Shown: positions 30,857 through 40,618, counted from the first letter of the stretch. The stretch is 64,000 bases of DNA from Sphingobacteriaceae bacterium (GCA_947463785.1 CANHRG010000001.1:361475-425474), one strand, 5' to 3'. A program made the numbers and translations. Notes: generated by a model from the letters alone, not told the origin.

Positions 30857-30888
30857 TTTGGATTTAATTTAAATAAGCTCTATTTTTG
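30857..30888 (+). promoter_or_regulatory. Bacteroidota-type promoter for feoAB
   Basis: TTTG (30857-30860), 20-nt spacer, TATTTTTG (30881-30888). Confidence 0.65.
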
Positions 30889-30895
30889 AAAACAA

Positions 30896-31126
30896 TTGAA
30901 GAACGTGAAAACCAAACTATCACAATTAGCGCCGGGTGAATCTGGAATCATCAAGGAATTTACCGATTTAGAAATGTCGGTTAAACTGATGGAGATGGGT
31001 TGTTTGCCAGGCGAGTCTATTCAGGTTGAGCGTATTGCCCCATTGGGCGATCCCATTGCGGTTACCGTATCGGGCTATCAATTGAGTTTGCGTAAGCAAG
31101 AAGCATCTACCATTATTTTACAGTAA
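30896..31126 (+). CDS. feoA: FeoA family ferrous iron transport protein
   Basis: LSQLAPGESGIIKEFTDLEMSVKLMEMGCLPGESIQVERIAPLGDPIAVTVSGYQLSLRKQEA. Confidence 0.93.
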   Translation: MKNVKTKLSQLAPGESGIIKEFTDLEMSVKLMEMGCLPGESIQVERIAPLGDPIAVTVSGYQLSLRKQEASTIILQ

Positions 31127-31132
31127 TATTCC

Positions 31133-33250
31133 GTGAAAAAGCACCTGAAAGTGGCACTTGTTGGTAATCCCAACACAGGAAAGTCAACACTTTTCAATGC
31201 ATTAACAGGTCTAAATCAAAAAGTAGGTAATTTTCCGGGAGTAACGGTTGATAAAAAAACCGGAGCATGTACCCTCAATTCTGAACAGCAGGCTACCATC
31301 ATCGACTTGCCCGGAACCTATAGCCTCTATCCAAAAAGTAAAGATGAGGGCATCGTATTGGATGTTCTCGCCAATCCAGCAAATGAATGGCACCCGGATG
31401 TAGTGGTTTTTATTGCGGATGCCACCAATCTGAAACGCAATCTACTTTTGTACACACAAGTAGCCGATTTGAAAATTCCGGTTATTGTTGCACTAAATAT
31501 TATGGATTTGGCCAAAAGGTCGCACATCAAAATTAAAGTGGATGAGCTGGCAGCTAAACTGGGCGTTCGGGTGGTACCCATTTCGGCTCGTAAAGATGAG
31601 GGGATAGCCGAATTGAAGCAAGCCATTGCAGAATCGGGCGAGTTCGCTCTGCAGGTAGATACCCTAGATTTTGATGAACTGGGTATTCAAAATACGCTCA
31701 CAGCCATTCAGCAAAAGCTCGCTATTGCTCAGCCTTATGTGGCCTTGCAGGTAGCTCATAATTACCGTCAATTAAATTTTCTAAAGCCCGAACAACAGGA
31801 ATACATTCAGCAATTACTTGCTGAAACAGCTTTTGAATCGAAGGGTTTACAGGCTCAGGAAACACTTGCCCGCTATAGTTTTATCAATGAGGTTTTATTT
31901 GATACGCTGATTATCCCTTTACAAATTGATCAGGAAACGTATAGCAATCGTATTGATCATATCTTAACGCATCGGGTTTGGGGATTCGTGATTTTTATGG
32001 GGGTCTTGTTCACCATATTCCAATCTATTTTTGCCTGGTCCGAATATCCGATGAGTCTCATTGAATCGCTATTTATTTGGATGGGCGATACCGCACACCA
32101 ATTCTTACCTGCCGGGGCATTGACCAATTTACTGGTTGATGGGGTATTGGCCGGATTGAGTGGCGTACTGGTTTTCATCCCTCAAATAGCTATTCTCTTT
32201 GCATTTATTGCGGTTTTGGAAGATACCGGTTATATGGCCAGGGTTACGTTTATGATGGACCGCATTATGCGCAAGGTGGGCTTGAACGGTAAATCGGTGG
32301 TGCCGATGATTGGTGGTTTGGCCTGTGCCGTTCCTTCCATTATGAGTACCCGAAACATTGAGAACTGGAAAGACCGCATCATTACCATCATGGTTACGCC
32401 TTTGGTAAGCTGCTCTGCCCGTTTGCCTATTTATACTTTATTAATCGCTCTAGTAGTTCCCGACTACCGGGTTTGGGGTTTGTTTAATTTGCAGGGTTTG
32501 GCACTCATGTCGATGTACCTGTTGAGCATGCTTTCTGCCGTATTGGTTGCCTGGGTAATGAAATACCTGATCAAAGCTCGCGAACGCGGCTATTTTATCA
32601 TGGAACTCCCCGTTTACCGCATGCCTCGTTGGGATAATGTGGCACTAACCATGTACGAGAAAGTAAAGGCCTTTGTACTAGAAGCTGGAAAGGTGATCAT
32701 TGCCATTTCGGTTATTTTGTGGGTACTGGCTTCGTATGGTCCGCCTGCCAAATTCAAAGCCATTGATGAAAAATTTGATTCTGCAGCGTATACTACACAG
32801 TATAGTCCGGAGAAGATAGATCAGCTTAAAGCCTCGGAAAAACTCGAAAACTCTTTTGCCGGTATGTTGGGTAAAAGCATTGAGCCCGCCATTAAACCGC
32901 TGGGTTTCGATTGGAAAATTGGTATTGCGCTAATTACTTCTTTTGCTGCCCGCGAAGTTTTTGTGGGTACCATGGCTACGCTGTACAGTGTTGATGGCGA
33001 TGCCTCGCGGATGGAATCGGTGAAAGAACGCATGGCCGAAGTACGTAATCCGGAAACGGGTAATTTAGTTTTTACACTCCCTGTGGCTTTTTCTTTGATG
33101 ATTTTTTATGCGTATGCCATGCAATGCATGAGTACGCTGGCGGTGGTGTATCGCGAAACAAAAAGCTGGAAATGGCCTATTACGCAGTTTGTGTACATGA
33201 CGGCCATGGCCTATGTGGCTAGTTTAGTAGTGTATCAAATTCTGAAATAA
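31133..33250 (+). CDS. feoB: Ferrous iron transport protein B
   Basis: VALVGNPNTGKSTLFNALTGLNQKVGNFPGVTVDKKTG; 705 aa GTPase plus transmembrane domains. Confidence 0.97.
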   Translation: MKKHLKVALVGNPNTGKSTLFNALTGLNQKVGNFPGVTVDKKTGACTLNSEQQATIIDLPGTYSLYPKSKDEGIVLDVLANPANEWHPDVVVFIADATNLKRNLLLYTQVADLKIPVIVALNIMDLAKRSHIKIKVDELAAKLGVRVVPISARKDEGIAELKQAIAESGEFALQVDTLDFDELGIQNTLTAIQQKLAIAQPYVALQVAHNYRQLNFLKPEQQEYIQQLLAETAFESKGLQAQETLARYSFINEVLFDTLIIPLQIDQETYSNRIDHILTHRVWGFVIFMGVLFTIFQSIFAWSEYPMSLIESLFIWMGDTAHQFLPAGALTNLLVDGVLAGLSGVLVFIPQIAILFAFIAVLEDTGYMARVTFMMDRIMRKVGLNGKSVVPMIGGLACAVPSIMSTRNIENWKDRIITIMVTPLVSCSARLPIYTLLIALVVPDYRVWGLFNLQGLALMSMYLLSMLSAVLVAWVMKYLIKARERGYFIMELPVYRMPRWDNVALTMYEKVKAFVLEAGKVIIAISVILWVLASYGPPAKFKAIDEKFDSAAYTTQYSPEKIDQLKASEKLENSFAGMLGKSIEPAIKPLGFDWKIGIALITSFAAREVFVGTMATLYSVDGDASRMESVKERMAEVRNPETGNLVFTLPVAFSLMIFYAYAMQCMSTLAVVYRETKSWKWPITQFVYMTAMAYVASLVVYQILK

Positions 33251-33265
33251 TCCCGATATTCAGTC

Positions 33266-33880
33266 GTGGATAAAATCAAAGTACTCGCCAATTATCTTCC
33301 GCCAGATTCGGCACCTACTATTGCCCGCTGGATCGATCATTTTCAATGCGATTTCAAGATTTCACGTGCCCGGAATACGAAATATGGCGATTACCGCCCA
33401 CCGTATGCCGGCCAAGGCCACCGTATATCCATCAATTACGATTTAAATCCTTATGCTTTTTTGGTAACCACTGTGCATGAGTTTGCCCATTTGCTCACCT
33501 GGAATGAGCATCAGCGAAAAGCCAAGCCTCATGGAGCGGAGTGGAAGGCCAATTTTAAGCGAATGATGCGTCCGTTTTTTGAGCAGGAAATCTTTCCGGC
33601 AGATATCCGTCAGGCTATTGTGCGTTATCTGGAAAATCCTGCGGCTTCCAGTTGTACGGATCATCAGCTGTTTAAAGCCCTAAAAAAGTACGATCAAACC
33701 CCCGAGCACTTGGTATTACTTGAATCGCTGCCTCTGGGATCGGTGTTTAAGCTCAAAGATGGCCGGGTGTTTCGTAAAGATGCCAAAATCAGGAAGCGGT
33801 TTCGCTGCACAGAGCTGGCCAGCGGAAGGTTATACTTGTTTAATCCGCTGGCTGAGGTAGAGTTATCTGCTGCTGTCTAG
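33266..33880 (+). CDS. SprT-like zinc metalloprotease-domain protein
   Basis: TTVHEFAHLLTWNEHQRKAKPHGAEWKANFKRMM (HExxH). Confidence 0.85.
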   Translation: MDKIKVLANYLPPDSAPTIARWIDHFQCDFKISRARNTKYGDYRPPYAGQGHRISINYDLNPYAFLVTTVHEFAHLLTWNEHQRKAKPHGAEWKANFKRMMRPFFEQEIFPADIRQAIVRYLENPAASSCTDHQLFKALKKYDQTPEHLVLLESLPLGSVFKLKDGRVFRKDAKIRKRFRCTELASGRLYLFNPLAEVELSAAV

Positions 33881-33939
33881 CTTTCTTTTTCTAAAGCATT
33901 TGGATTTTTAACGTTGATATAGGGCTGATGGCCTAGGTA

Positions 33940-34171
33940 AAGTCCTACTTTGTGATGGAGAAGTGCTACTGGGAGACGGATAAGTCTTACTTGGCGATGG
34001 AAAAGTCAAACTGTATCGTGGGATAAGAGCTACTTTGCCTTGGCTAAGTCTTATTTGGCCTTGGATACAAGCTACTGTGTCGTGGTGAAGTCTAACTGTG
34101 TGCGGGATAAGTCTTACTTGGCCCTAGATGCTGGCTACTGTGGCCTGCATACAAGCTACTGGGCTTAATAC
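33940..34171. repeat. Degenerate 21-bp tandem repeat array, about 11 units
   Basis: Units aligned by hand; consensus AAGTCTTACTTGGCCTTGGAT. Unit starts 33940, 33961, 33982, 34003 (22 bp), 34025, 34046, 34067, 34088, 34109, 34130, 34151. Confidence 0.9.
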
Positions 34172-36141
34172 CGCAGTAGCTTATTTATAGTTTCTTCTAG
34201 TCTGGCTTTAGCCAAAAACTGATCTTCGAGGGCTTTGCTCATCGGTATAGCCGTATCTAAGCTGGCGCAACGCATTACGGGCGCATCCAAACTTTCGAAG
34301 GCGTGTTCGGCAATGTAGGCGCTCAGTTCTGCACCAAAACCGTTGGTGAGTGTATCTTCATGTAAAATAAGTACTCGACCAGTTTTGCGGACGGTTTCTA
34401 ACACGGCTTCGGTATCCCAAGGTTGTAGGCTGCGTAGGTCGAGCAGATCTGCTTCTAGTTCCGGATGCTTATCCAGATACTCCAATGCCCAATGTACACC
34501 TAAACCATAGGTGATGATGCTCAATTGTTCGCCACTCCTAATACGACATGCTTTGCCGATTTCGGTGGTGTAATAATCGTCGAAAATGGGCTCTGCAATA
34601 CCGCGGTATAAATACTTGTGCTCAAAATACAAAACCGGATTTGGGTCTTCGATGGCGGAAAGTAAGAGCCCTTTGGCGTCTGAAGGGAATGCCGGATAGA
34701 CCACTTTCAGTCCGGGGGTTTTGGTAAACCAGGCTTCGTTGCTTTGCGAATGGAACGGACCTGCACCGGTGCCTGCTCCGGTAGGCATGCGAACTACCAC
34801 ATCGGCTTTTTCGCCCCAACGGTAATGGGTTTTGGCCAAATTGTTGATGATCTGATTAAATCCGCAAGTTACAAAGTCGGCAAATTGCATTTCCATTACG
34901 GCTTTGTAGCCATTGATGGATAAACCCAGTGCGGCACCTACGATGGCCGATTCGCAAATGGGGGTATTGCGCACCCGGTCTTTGCCAAATTCTTCTACAA
35001 AACCCTGGGTAATTTTGAAAGCACCGCCGTATTCGGCAATGTCTTGCCCCATGATTACCAAATTGGAGAACTTCTGCATGCCTGAACGAAGGCCATCACT
35101 TATGGCATCGATGTAGCGTTTTTCAGTTTGGGCTCCGCTTGCCTGAATGAGCGGTACGTAGCCTGGCGCATACATGTCTTGCAGTTCTTGCTGAGCATCG
35201 GGTTCCATATCCGGCATGGCAAATACGGCTTCTACGTCTTGTTCAATTTCGTGTTTAAACTGCACTTTAATGGCTTCGATTTGAGCCTCATCCAAAATGC
35301 ATTCTTCCAATAGAAAATCTTCAAAATTTTGAATCGGATCTTTTTCTTGCCAGGTATCAAATAATTCTTGCGGCACATACTTCGTGCCGGATGCTTCTTC
35401 GTGTCCACGCATGCGGAAGGTTTTGCACTCTACCAATACGGGTCGAGGATTGTTGCGCAGGTCTGTTGCCAGTTCGTGGATGGTATGGTAAACTTCCAGG
35501 ATGTTGTTGCCGTCAATCAGTCGCCCTTCCATGCCGTAGCCTTTTGCCCGGTCTACCAGGTTTTCGCAGCGGTATTGTTCATTGGTTGGGGTAGAAAGGC
35601 CGTAGCCGTTATTTTCAATAATGAAAATGACGGGCAAATCCCATACGGCAGCTACATTGAGCGCCTCGTGAAAATCGCCCTCGCTGGTGGCTCCTTCGCC
35701 GGTGTAAGCCAGGGTTACTTTCTGTTCTTTTCTGAGTTTATGCGCCAGTGCAATGCCATCTGCCAGGGCCATTTGGGGCCCTAGGTGAGAAATCATCCCA
35801 ATAATGCGGTAATCCTGTGTGCCGAAATGGAAAGAACGGTCGCGGCCTTTGGTAAAACCTGCCGCCTTGCCCTGCCATTGGGCCATTAAACGGGTTAATG
35901 GAATATCCCGGGAGGTAAATACACCTAAATTTCGGTGCATGGGCAAAATGTATTCGTCGGTTTGCATAGCCATTGTGCTGCCTACGGCTATGGCTTCTTG
36001 CCCTATGCCTGAAAACCATTTGCCAATTCTGCCCTGACGCAGCAGAATCAACATTTTCTCTTCGATCATTCTCGGTTTGAGTAAACGCTGGTAAAATTGT
36101 ATTAGCGTGTTATCATCTAGGTTTCGACGATCGAAATGCAT
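34165..36141 (-). CDS. Fused alpha/beta 2-oxoacid dehydrogenase E1 component
   Basis: 658 aa; ThDP E1-alpha half (YTGEGATSEGDFHEALNVAAVWDLPVIFIIENNGYGLSTP) joined to transketolase-like beta half (GQDIAEYGGAFKITQGF). Confidence 0.92.
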   Translation of the reverse strand: MHFDRRNLDDNTLIQFYQRLLKPRMIEEKMLILLRQGRIGKWFSGIGQEAIAVGSTMAMQTDEYILPMHRNLGVFTSRDIPLTRLMAQWQGKAAGFTKGRDRSFHFGTQDYRIIGMISHLGPQMALADGIALAHKLRKEQKVTLAYTGEGATSEGDFHEALNVAAVWDLPVIFIIENNGYGLSTPTNEQYRCENLVDRAKGYGMEGRLIDGNNILEVYHTIHELATDLRNNPRPVLVECKTFRMRGHEEASGTKYVPQELFDTWQEKDPIQNFEDFLLEECILDEAQIEAIKVQFKHEIEQDVEAVFAMPDMEPDAQQELQDMYAPGYVPLIQASGAQTEKRYIDAISDGLRSGMQKFSNLVIMGQDIAEYGGAFKITQGFVEEFGKDRVRNTPICESAIVGAALGLSINGYKAVMEMQFADFVTCGFNQIINNLAKTHYRWGEKADVVVRMPTGAGTGAGPFHSQSNEAWFTKTPGLKVVYPAFPSDAKGLLLSAIEDPNPVLYFEHKYLYRGIAEPIFDDYYTTEIGKACRIRSGEQLSIITYGLGVHWALEYLDKHPELEADLLDLRSLQPWDTEAVLETVRKTGRVLILHEDTLTNGFGAELSAYIAEHAFESLDAPVMRCASLDTAIPMSKALEDQFLAKARLEETINKLLRY

Positions 36142-36163
36142 GGTATCGGATTTCTTGTTACAA

Positions 36164-37552
36164 TTAGGATTTCTCTTCGGTATGTTCAGCTATCCACTGC
36201 TTACTGAAGGATTGAGGGGCCACTTCAGGCAATTCGCGGTGTTTCCCCCACGATTTGCTAAAGAACCGTTTCATCAGGTTATTTTTCCATTTGCTGCTCA
36301 AGAATTCCATGAATTTGCGTTTCTCCATTCCTTTTTTCCAAGCAAACCATCCCCATGACTCGATCTTATTACTTAGACCTTCTTTAACGGCATCTCTGCG
36401 GTTAAGGAGCAGCATTTTGTGGATATCAATTTTAACGGGACACACTTCGGTACATTTTCCGCACAAGCTGGAGGCGTAGCTCAGGTGTTTGAAGGTTTGC
36501 ATACCTTCCATGTGTGGCGTGATAACCGAACCGATGGGTCCGCTATAGGTGGTTTCATACGTATGGCCGCCAATGTTTTTGTAAATGGGGCAGGCATTGA
36601 GGCAAGCCCCGCAACGAATGCAGTACAAGCCCTGACGTTGATCTTTGTGCGCCAATAAATCGGTACGGCCATTATCGAGCAATACCACATACATTTCTTC
36701 GGGTCCGTCTGACTCGTTGGCTTGTTTGGGTCCACCCAAAATGGTATTGTAAACGGTTAAGTTTTGGCCTGTTCCATGACTGGAAAGCAGGGGCCAGAAT
36801 AAATCCAGGTCGCTGATGGATGGAATCAGTTTTTCGATACCTACAATAGCGATGTGAATTTTTGGGAAGGTGGTGGTTAAGCGGGCATTGCCCTCATTTT
36901 CGGTGATGGCAATACTTCCAGAATCGGCAATTAAAAAGTTGGCTCCGGTAATGCCCACATCGGCAGTGGTGTATTTTTCACGTAAGAGTTCGCGGGCTTT
37001 TTGTGTCAGTTCTTCCGGGCTAGATTCTAGCGGGGTGCCAAACTTTTCGTGGAATAGTTGGGCAATATCTTCCTTGCTGAGGTGCATGGCGGGCGTAACA
37101 ATGTGGTAGGGCTTCTGGCCGAGCAATTGTACAATGTACTCGCCCAAATCGCTCTCTAAAGTTTCTACGCCATTTTTTTCAAGAAATTCGTTGAGGTGAA
37201 TTTCTTCGGTAGCCATTGATTTGGATTTAATGACGGATTTGGATCCGGATTTTTGGATGATCTGCAGAATTTCTTTTCTGGCTTCTTCGGCGTTATTGGC
37301 CCAGATCACCTTACCACCCTTGCGCTGAAAATTGGCTTCGAACTCGGGCAATAATTTGTCGAGGTTCTCCATCACTTTCCATTTAATGGCGTGTGCTTTC
37401 TTCTTGGAGTTCTCGAGGTTATTGAGTTTAGACAAACCTCGGGTTACGGCCGCATCGTATTTCCCGATGTTGTAATTGATGATTTTGCGGTGTGCTAAAT
37501 CGAAGGCTTTTTCGCCACTTTTTTCAACAAATGTTCCGGCCAAATTTGTCAT
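36164..37552 (-). CDS. LutB/LldF-type lactate utilisation iron-sulfur protein
   Basis: LUD domain plus two ferredoxin-type clusters CIRCGACLNACPIY...CGKCTEVCPVKIDI. Confidence 0.9.
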   Translation of the reverse strand: MTNLAGTFVEKSGEKAFDLAHRKIINYNIGKYDAAVTRGLSKLNNLENSKKKAHAIKWKVMENLDKLLPEFEANFQRKGGKVIWANNAEEARKEILQIIQKSGSKSVIKSKSMATEEIHLNEFLEKNGVETLESDLGEYIVQLLGQKPYHIVTPAMHLSKEDIAQLFHEKFGTPLESSPEELTQKARELLREKYTTADVGITGANFLIADSGSIAITENEGNARLTTTFPKIHIAIVGIEKLIPSISDLDLFWPLLSSHGTGQNLTVYNTILGGPKQANESDGPEEMYVVLLDNGRTDLLAHKDQRQGLYCIRCGACLNACPIYKNIGGHTYETTYSGPIGSVITPHMEGMQTFKHLSYASSLCGKCTEVCPVKIDIHKMLLLNRRDAVKEGLSNKIESWGWFAWKKGMEKRKFMEFLSSKWKNNLMKRFFSKSWGKHRELPEVAPQSFSKQWIAEHTEEKS

Positions 37553-37590
37553 TGAGCGAATTTAGGAAAAAGCCTTGGCAATAAGTTATA

Positions 37591-37626
37591 AAAAAAGCCC
37601 CTCGATTTTGACCGAAGGGCTTTTTT
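37591..37626 (-). terminator. Rho-independent terminator after M28 peptidase gene
   Basis: AAAAAAGCCC[C]TCG...CGA[A]GGGCTTTTTT stem-loop with flanking A/T tracts. Confidence 0.85.
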
Positions 37627-37639
37627 GAAATTTTGATGA

Positions 37640-39220
37640 TTAACGATCGGCAGGGAAGTCGTTTTTCACGTCTACTACCGGTGCTTTATCGCGGTTGGCT
37701 ACATCCCATGCGGTAAAGAATACCAGTCGGGCACGTTTAGCCAATACATCGAAATTGATTTTGCCAATCTCGTCGCTTGGTTTGTGGTAATCTTCGTGTA
37801 CACCATTGAAATAGAATACAATTGGAATACCGTGTTTCGCAAAATTGTAGTGATCTGAACGGTAATAAATACGCTCTGGATCGTTCGGATCATTGTATTT
37901 GTAATCGAATGTTAAACGAGAGTAGGTGGCGTTTACGTATTCGCTGATCTTGTGTAAATCGGTACTTAGTTTGTCAGATCCGATTACATAAACGTAATCT
38001 GGATTGTCTTTGTGAGCAGGATCTACACGACCAATCATGTCGATGTTGAGGTTGGTTACGGTTTTGTTTAATGGGAAAATAGGGCTTTCTGAGTACCAAT
38101 CTGAACCTAAAAGACCTTTTTCTTCACCTACCACCGTTAAGAACAAGATACTGCGACGTGGTCCGTGACCTTCTGCTTTGGCTTTGGTAAAGGCTTCGGC
38201 AATTTCCAATACACCAGTAGTTCCTGATCCGTCATCGTCGGCACCGTTGTTTACTTTATCGGTACCTTCTTTAGTCAAACCAATATGATCGTAATGACCG
38301 CTAATTACCACAACTTCGTCTTTAAGGTCTGTTCCTTCCATAAATCCCAATACATTTTCTGCACGTACCGGATTTGCTGTAGAAACCAGATTAGCCTGCA
38401 TGCTGGTTTTAACGGTTTTAGAGTCTGGCTTGGTAGCGCCGGCAATTTTAGCGGTTAAGTCGGTAATGCTCGCTTTGGTTTTTGCCAGGATGGCATTTGC
38501 CACTGCTGCCGAAACGGTAATTACCGGTGCCTGTGTAGGCTGATTAGGTTTGTCTAAAATTAAACGTGGGTTTTTAAGGTTGTTGCCCATACGTTTTAAG
38601 GCGGCTTCGATATCTGGGTTGAACACAATAATCAAGGCCGGATTTTTGCTCTGCAGGTTGCGTAAACGTTTGTTAGCGTTCCAGCTAGAAACTTTATCGG
38701 TTCCGGTAATGATAGATTTGCCATTCACGAACGGTTCTTTCTCTGTAGAGTAGATAACCACCTTGCCTTTCAGGTCTAAGCCAGCTAGTTCGTTGAATTT
38801 TTCATCTTCGATGCCGTAGCCCACAAATACTACTTCTTTAATGGCTTGACTGAAATTGTTTTTTGAGGCTGCGGTATAGAAATCTTTGAAAGCCTCGAAG
38901 TTTTGTTTGCCTACTTTAAGGCTTGAATTTCCGGGAGCAATTTCAAACAAAGGAACTTTTTGGAAATAGCTGCCGTTTACAGGGGCTTTTAATCCCAGAC
39001 TTTTGAAATGTGCAGCAATGTAGTCTGCAGCTTTCCATGCACCCGGTTTTCCGGTTTCGCGACCTTCGTATTCATCAGAAGCCAATACCGACAAGTGTTT
39101 GTAGGCATCTTCTTTGGTAATGCTACTGCCAAATTTGACAGCGTTTTTATCCTGAGCCCAGCTTGCACTGCTAAAAAGTAGCGCAGCCGAGAGGAGTAAA
39201 ATTGAACGATTTTGTTTCAT
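37640..39220 (-). CDS. M28 family zinc peptidase
   Basis: VVISGHYDHIGL...NNGADDDGSGTTGVLEIAEAF...VGEEKGLLGSDWY; start trimmed to MKQNRSILLLSAALLFSSASWA signal peptide. Confidence 0.93.
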   Translation of the reverse strand: MKQNRSILLLSAALLFSSASWAQDKNAVKFGSSITKEDAYKHLSVLASDEYEGRETGKPGAWKAADYIAAHFKSLGLKAPVNGSYFQKVPLFEIAPGNSSLKVGKQNFEAFKDFYTAASKNNFSQAIKEVVFVGYGIEDEKFNELAGLDLKGKVVIYSTEKEPFVNGKSIITGTDKVSSWNANKRLRNLQSKNPALIIVFNPDIEAALKRMGNNLKNPRLILDKPNQPTQAPVITVSAAVANAILAKTKASITDLTAKIAGATKPDSKTVKTSMQANLVSTANPVRAENVLGFMEGTDLKDEVVVISGHYDHIGLTKEGTDKVNNGADDDGSGTTGVLEIAEAFTKAKAEGHGPRRSILFLTVVGEEKGLLGSDWYSESPIFPLNKTVTNLNIDMIGRVDPAHKDNPDYVYVIGSDKLSTDLHKISEYVNATYSRLTFDYKYNDPNDPERIYYRSDHYNFAKHGIPIVFYFNGVHEDYHKPSDEIGKINFDVLAKRARLVFFTAWDVANRDKAPVVDVKNDFPADR

Positions 39221-39245
39221 GTGATTTATTAAGATTGATAATTGA

Positions 39246-39683
39246 TTAGCACGATATTTTGTTGACACGCTTGGCGTGGCGTCCACCTTCAAAGCTGGTA
39301 GACAAAAATTTGTCGGTAATTTGGATGGCAAGTTCAGGAGTAATAAACCGGGCCGGGATACAAAGCACGTTGGCATCGTTGTGTGAACGAGCTAAACTGG
39401 CCAGTTCTTCGGTCCAGCAGATAGCAGCTCGTATGCCCTGATGTTTGTTGGCAGCCATGGCCACACCATTGGCACTGCCGCAAATTAAAATTCCCAAATC
39501 GAATTCTCCGTTCTCAACAGCTGTTGCTACCGGATGGGAAAAATCAGGGTAATCTACGGAGTCGGTGCTGTAGGTGCCAAAGTCTTTTACCTCAAAATGA
39601 TGCAGGTGTTTAATCAGCAGCTCTTTGTAATCAAAGCCTGCATGATCTGCGCCAATCGCAATTTTTTGTTTCCAGTTCGACAT
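39246..39683 (-). CDS. rpiB: Ribose 5-phosphate isomerase B
   Basis: IAIGADHAGFDYKELLIKHL; GILICGSANGVAMAANKHQGIRAA. Confidence 0.95.
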   Translation of the reverse strand: MSNWKQKIAIGADHAGFDYKELLIKHLHHFEVKDFGTYSTDSVDYPDFSHPVATAVENGEFDLGILICGSANGVAMAANKHQGIRAAICWTEELASLARSHNDANVLCIPARFITPELAIQITDKFLSTSFEGGRHAKRVNKISC

Positions 39684-39742
39684 ACATCAAATGTAGGATT
39701 TTCGTGGAAACATCATCGTAAAATTTTGATGATAAAAAGCTA

Positions 39743-40612
39743 TTAATCGCGGTAAAACTCAAGTTCTTTTTCCTTGCGCCTCTTCTCCACCTTACTTGAA
39801 ACAATAATGCTGATTTCGTACAGGAGGAAAAGAGGTACACTCACCGTGAACATGGTGAACAAATCGGGAGTAGGTGTTACTACTGCCGCAATAATCAGGA
39901 TAAAGACGGTTGCGTATCTTCTGCTGTTACGCATGAACTTAGGCGTCATGATGCCGAGTTTGGATAAGATGTAGATCACGATGGGGAGCTCGAACACAAT
40001 TCCGGTGCCCAAAGTGAGGGTGGCTACCGTGGATAGGTAAGAATCAATGGTAATGGTATTGACAATGTATTCACTAACGGTGTAGTTTGCTAAAAAGTTG
40101 ACTGATAGCGGAGAAATGATGTAGTAGCCGAATAAAATTCCGAGCACGAATAAAAAGGTGGCATACAGTACAAAGCCACTTGCAGATTTGCGTTCATTTT
40201 CGTGCAAGGCTGGTTTTACGAATCGCCACAATTCCCAAAGCAAATACGGAAAGCCTAACACGATACCGATAATAAGTGAAGAGTTCATTTGCAGGGTAAA
40301 TTGCCCTGCCATTTCGGTGTTGATGATTTGAAATGGTATCTCTTTGATACAGAAATCTGGACCCAGATTAAACTTTTCACCCAAGATGCACATCATTCTG
40401 TAAGTCCAGAAAGATGGATTCTTTGGCCCCATTACTATGCTATTGAAGATGAGGTCGTAATAGGCAAAAGCCAAAGCTGTAACGGATACAATGACCAAAG
40501 CTGAGCGCACCAAGTGCATTCTGAGGGTAGCCAAGTGTCCAAAAAAGGACATTTCCTCTTCGAGGTTTGCCCTGCCTTTTTTGCGCTTTTGGTTTTCCCG
40601 CTCTTCGCTCAT
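39743..40612 (-). CDS. tatC: Twin-arginine translocase subunit TatC
   Basis: EEEMSFFGHLATLRMHLVRSALV; polytopic TatC pattern with F.LPI...TP. Confidence 0.95.
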   Translation of the reverse strand: MSEERENQKRKKGRANLEEEMSFFGHLATLRMHLVRSALVIVSVTALAFAYYDLIFNSIVMGPKNPSFWTYRMMCILGEKFNLGPDFCIKEIPFQIINTEMAGQFTLQMNSSLIIGIVLGFPYLLWELWRFVKPALHENERKSASGFVLYATFLFVLGILFGYYIISPLSVNFLANYTVSEYIVNTITIDSYLSTVATLTLGTGIVFELPIVIYILSKLGIMTPKFMRNSRRYATVFILIIAAVVTPTPDLFTMFTVSVPLFLLYEISIIVSSKVEKRRKEKELEFYRD

Positions 40613-40618
40613 GCTTCC

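Noticed and set aside
33940-34171. 21-bp array considered as a CRISPR array
   Set aside because: Units are contiguous with no unique spacers, are degenerate, and no cas genes are in the window.
35368-35784. 138-aa ORF opposite the E1 gene
   Set aside because: Shadow ORF over conserved ThDP-binding coding sequence.
36164-37552. LutB-like gene as part of a lut operon
   Set aside because: No LutA or LutC homologue is adjacent, so no operon is claimed.
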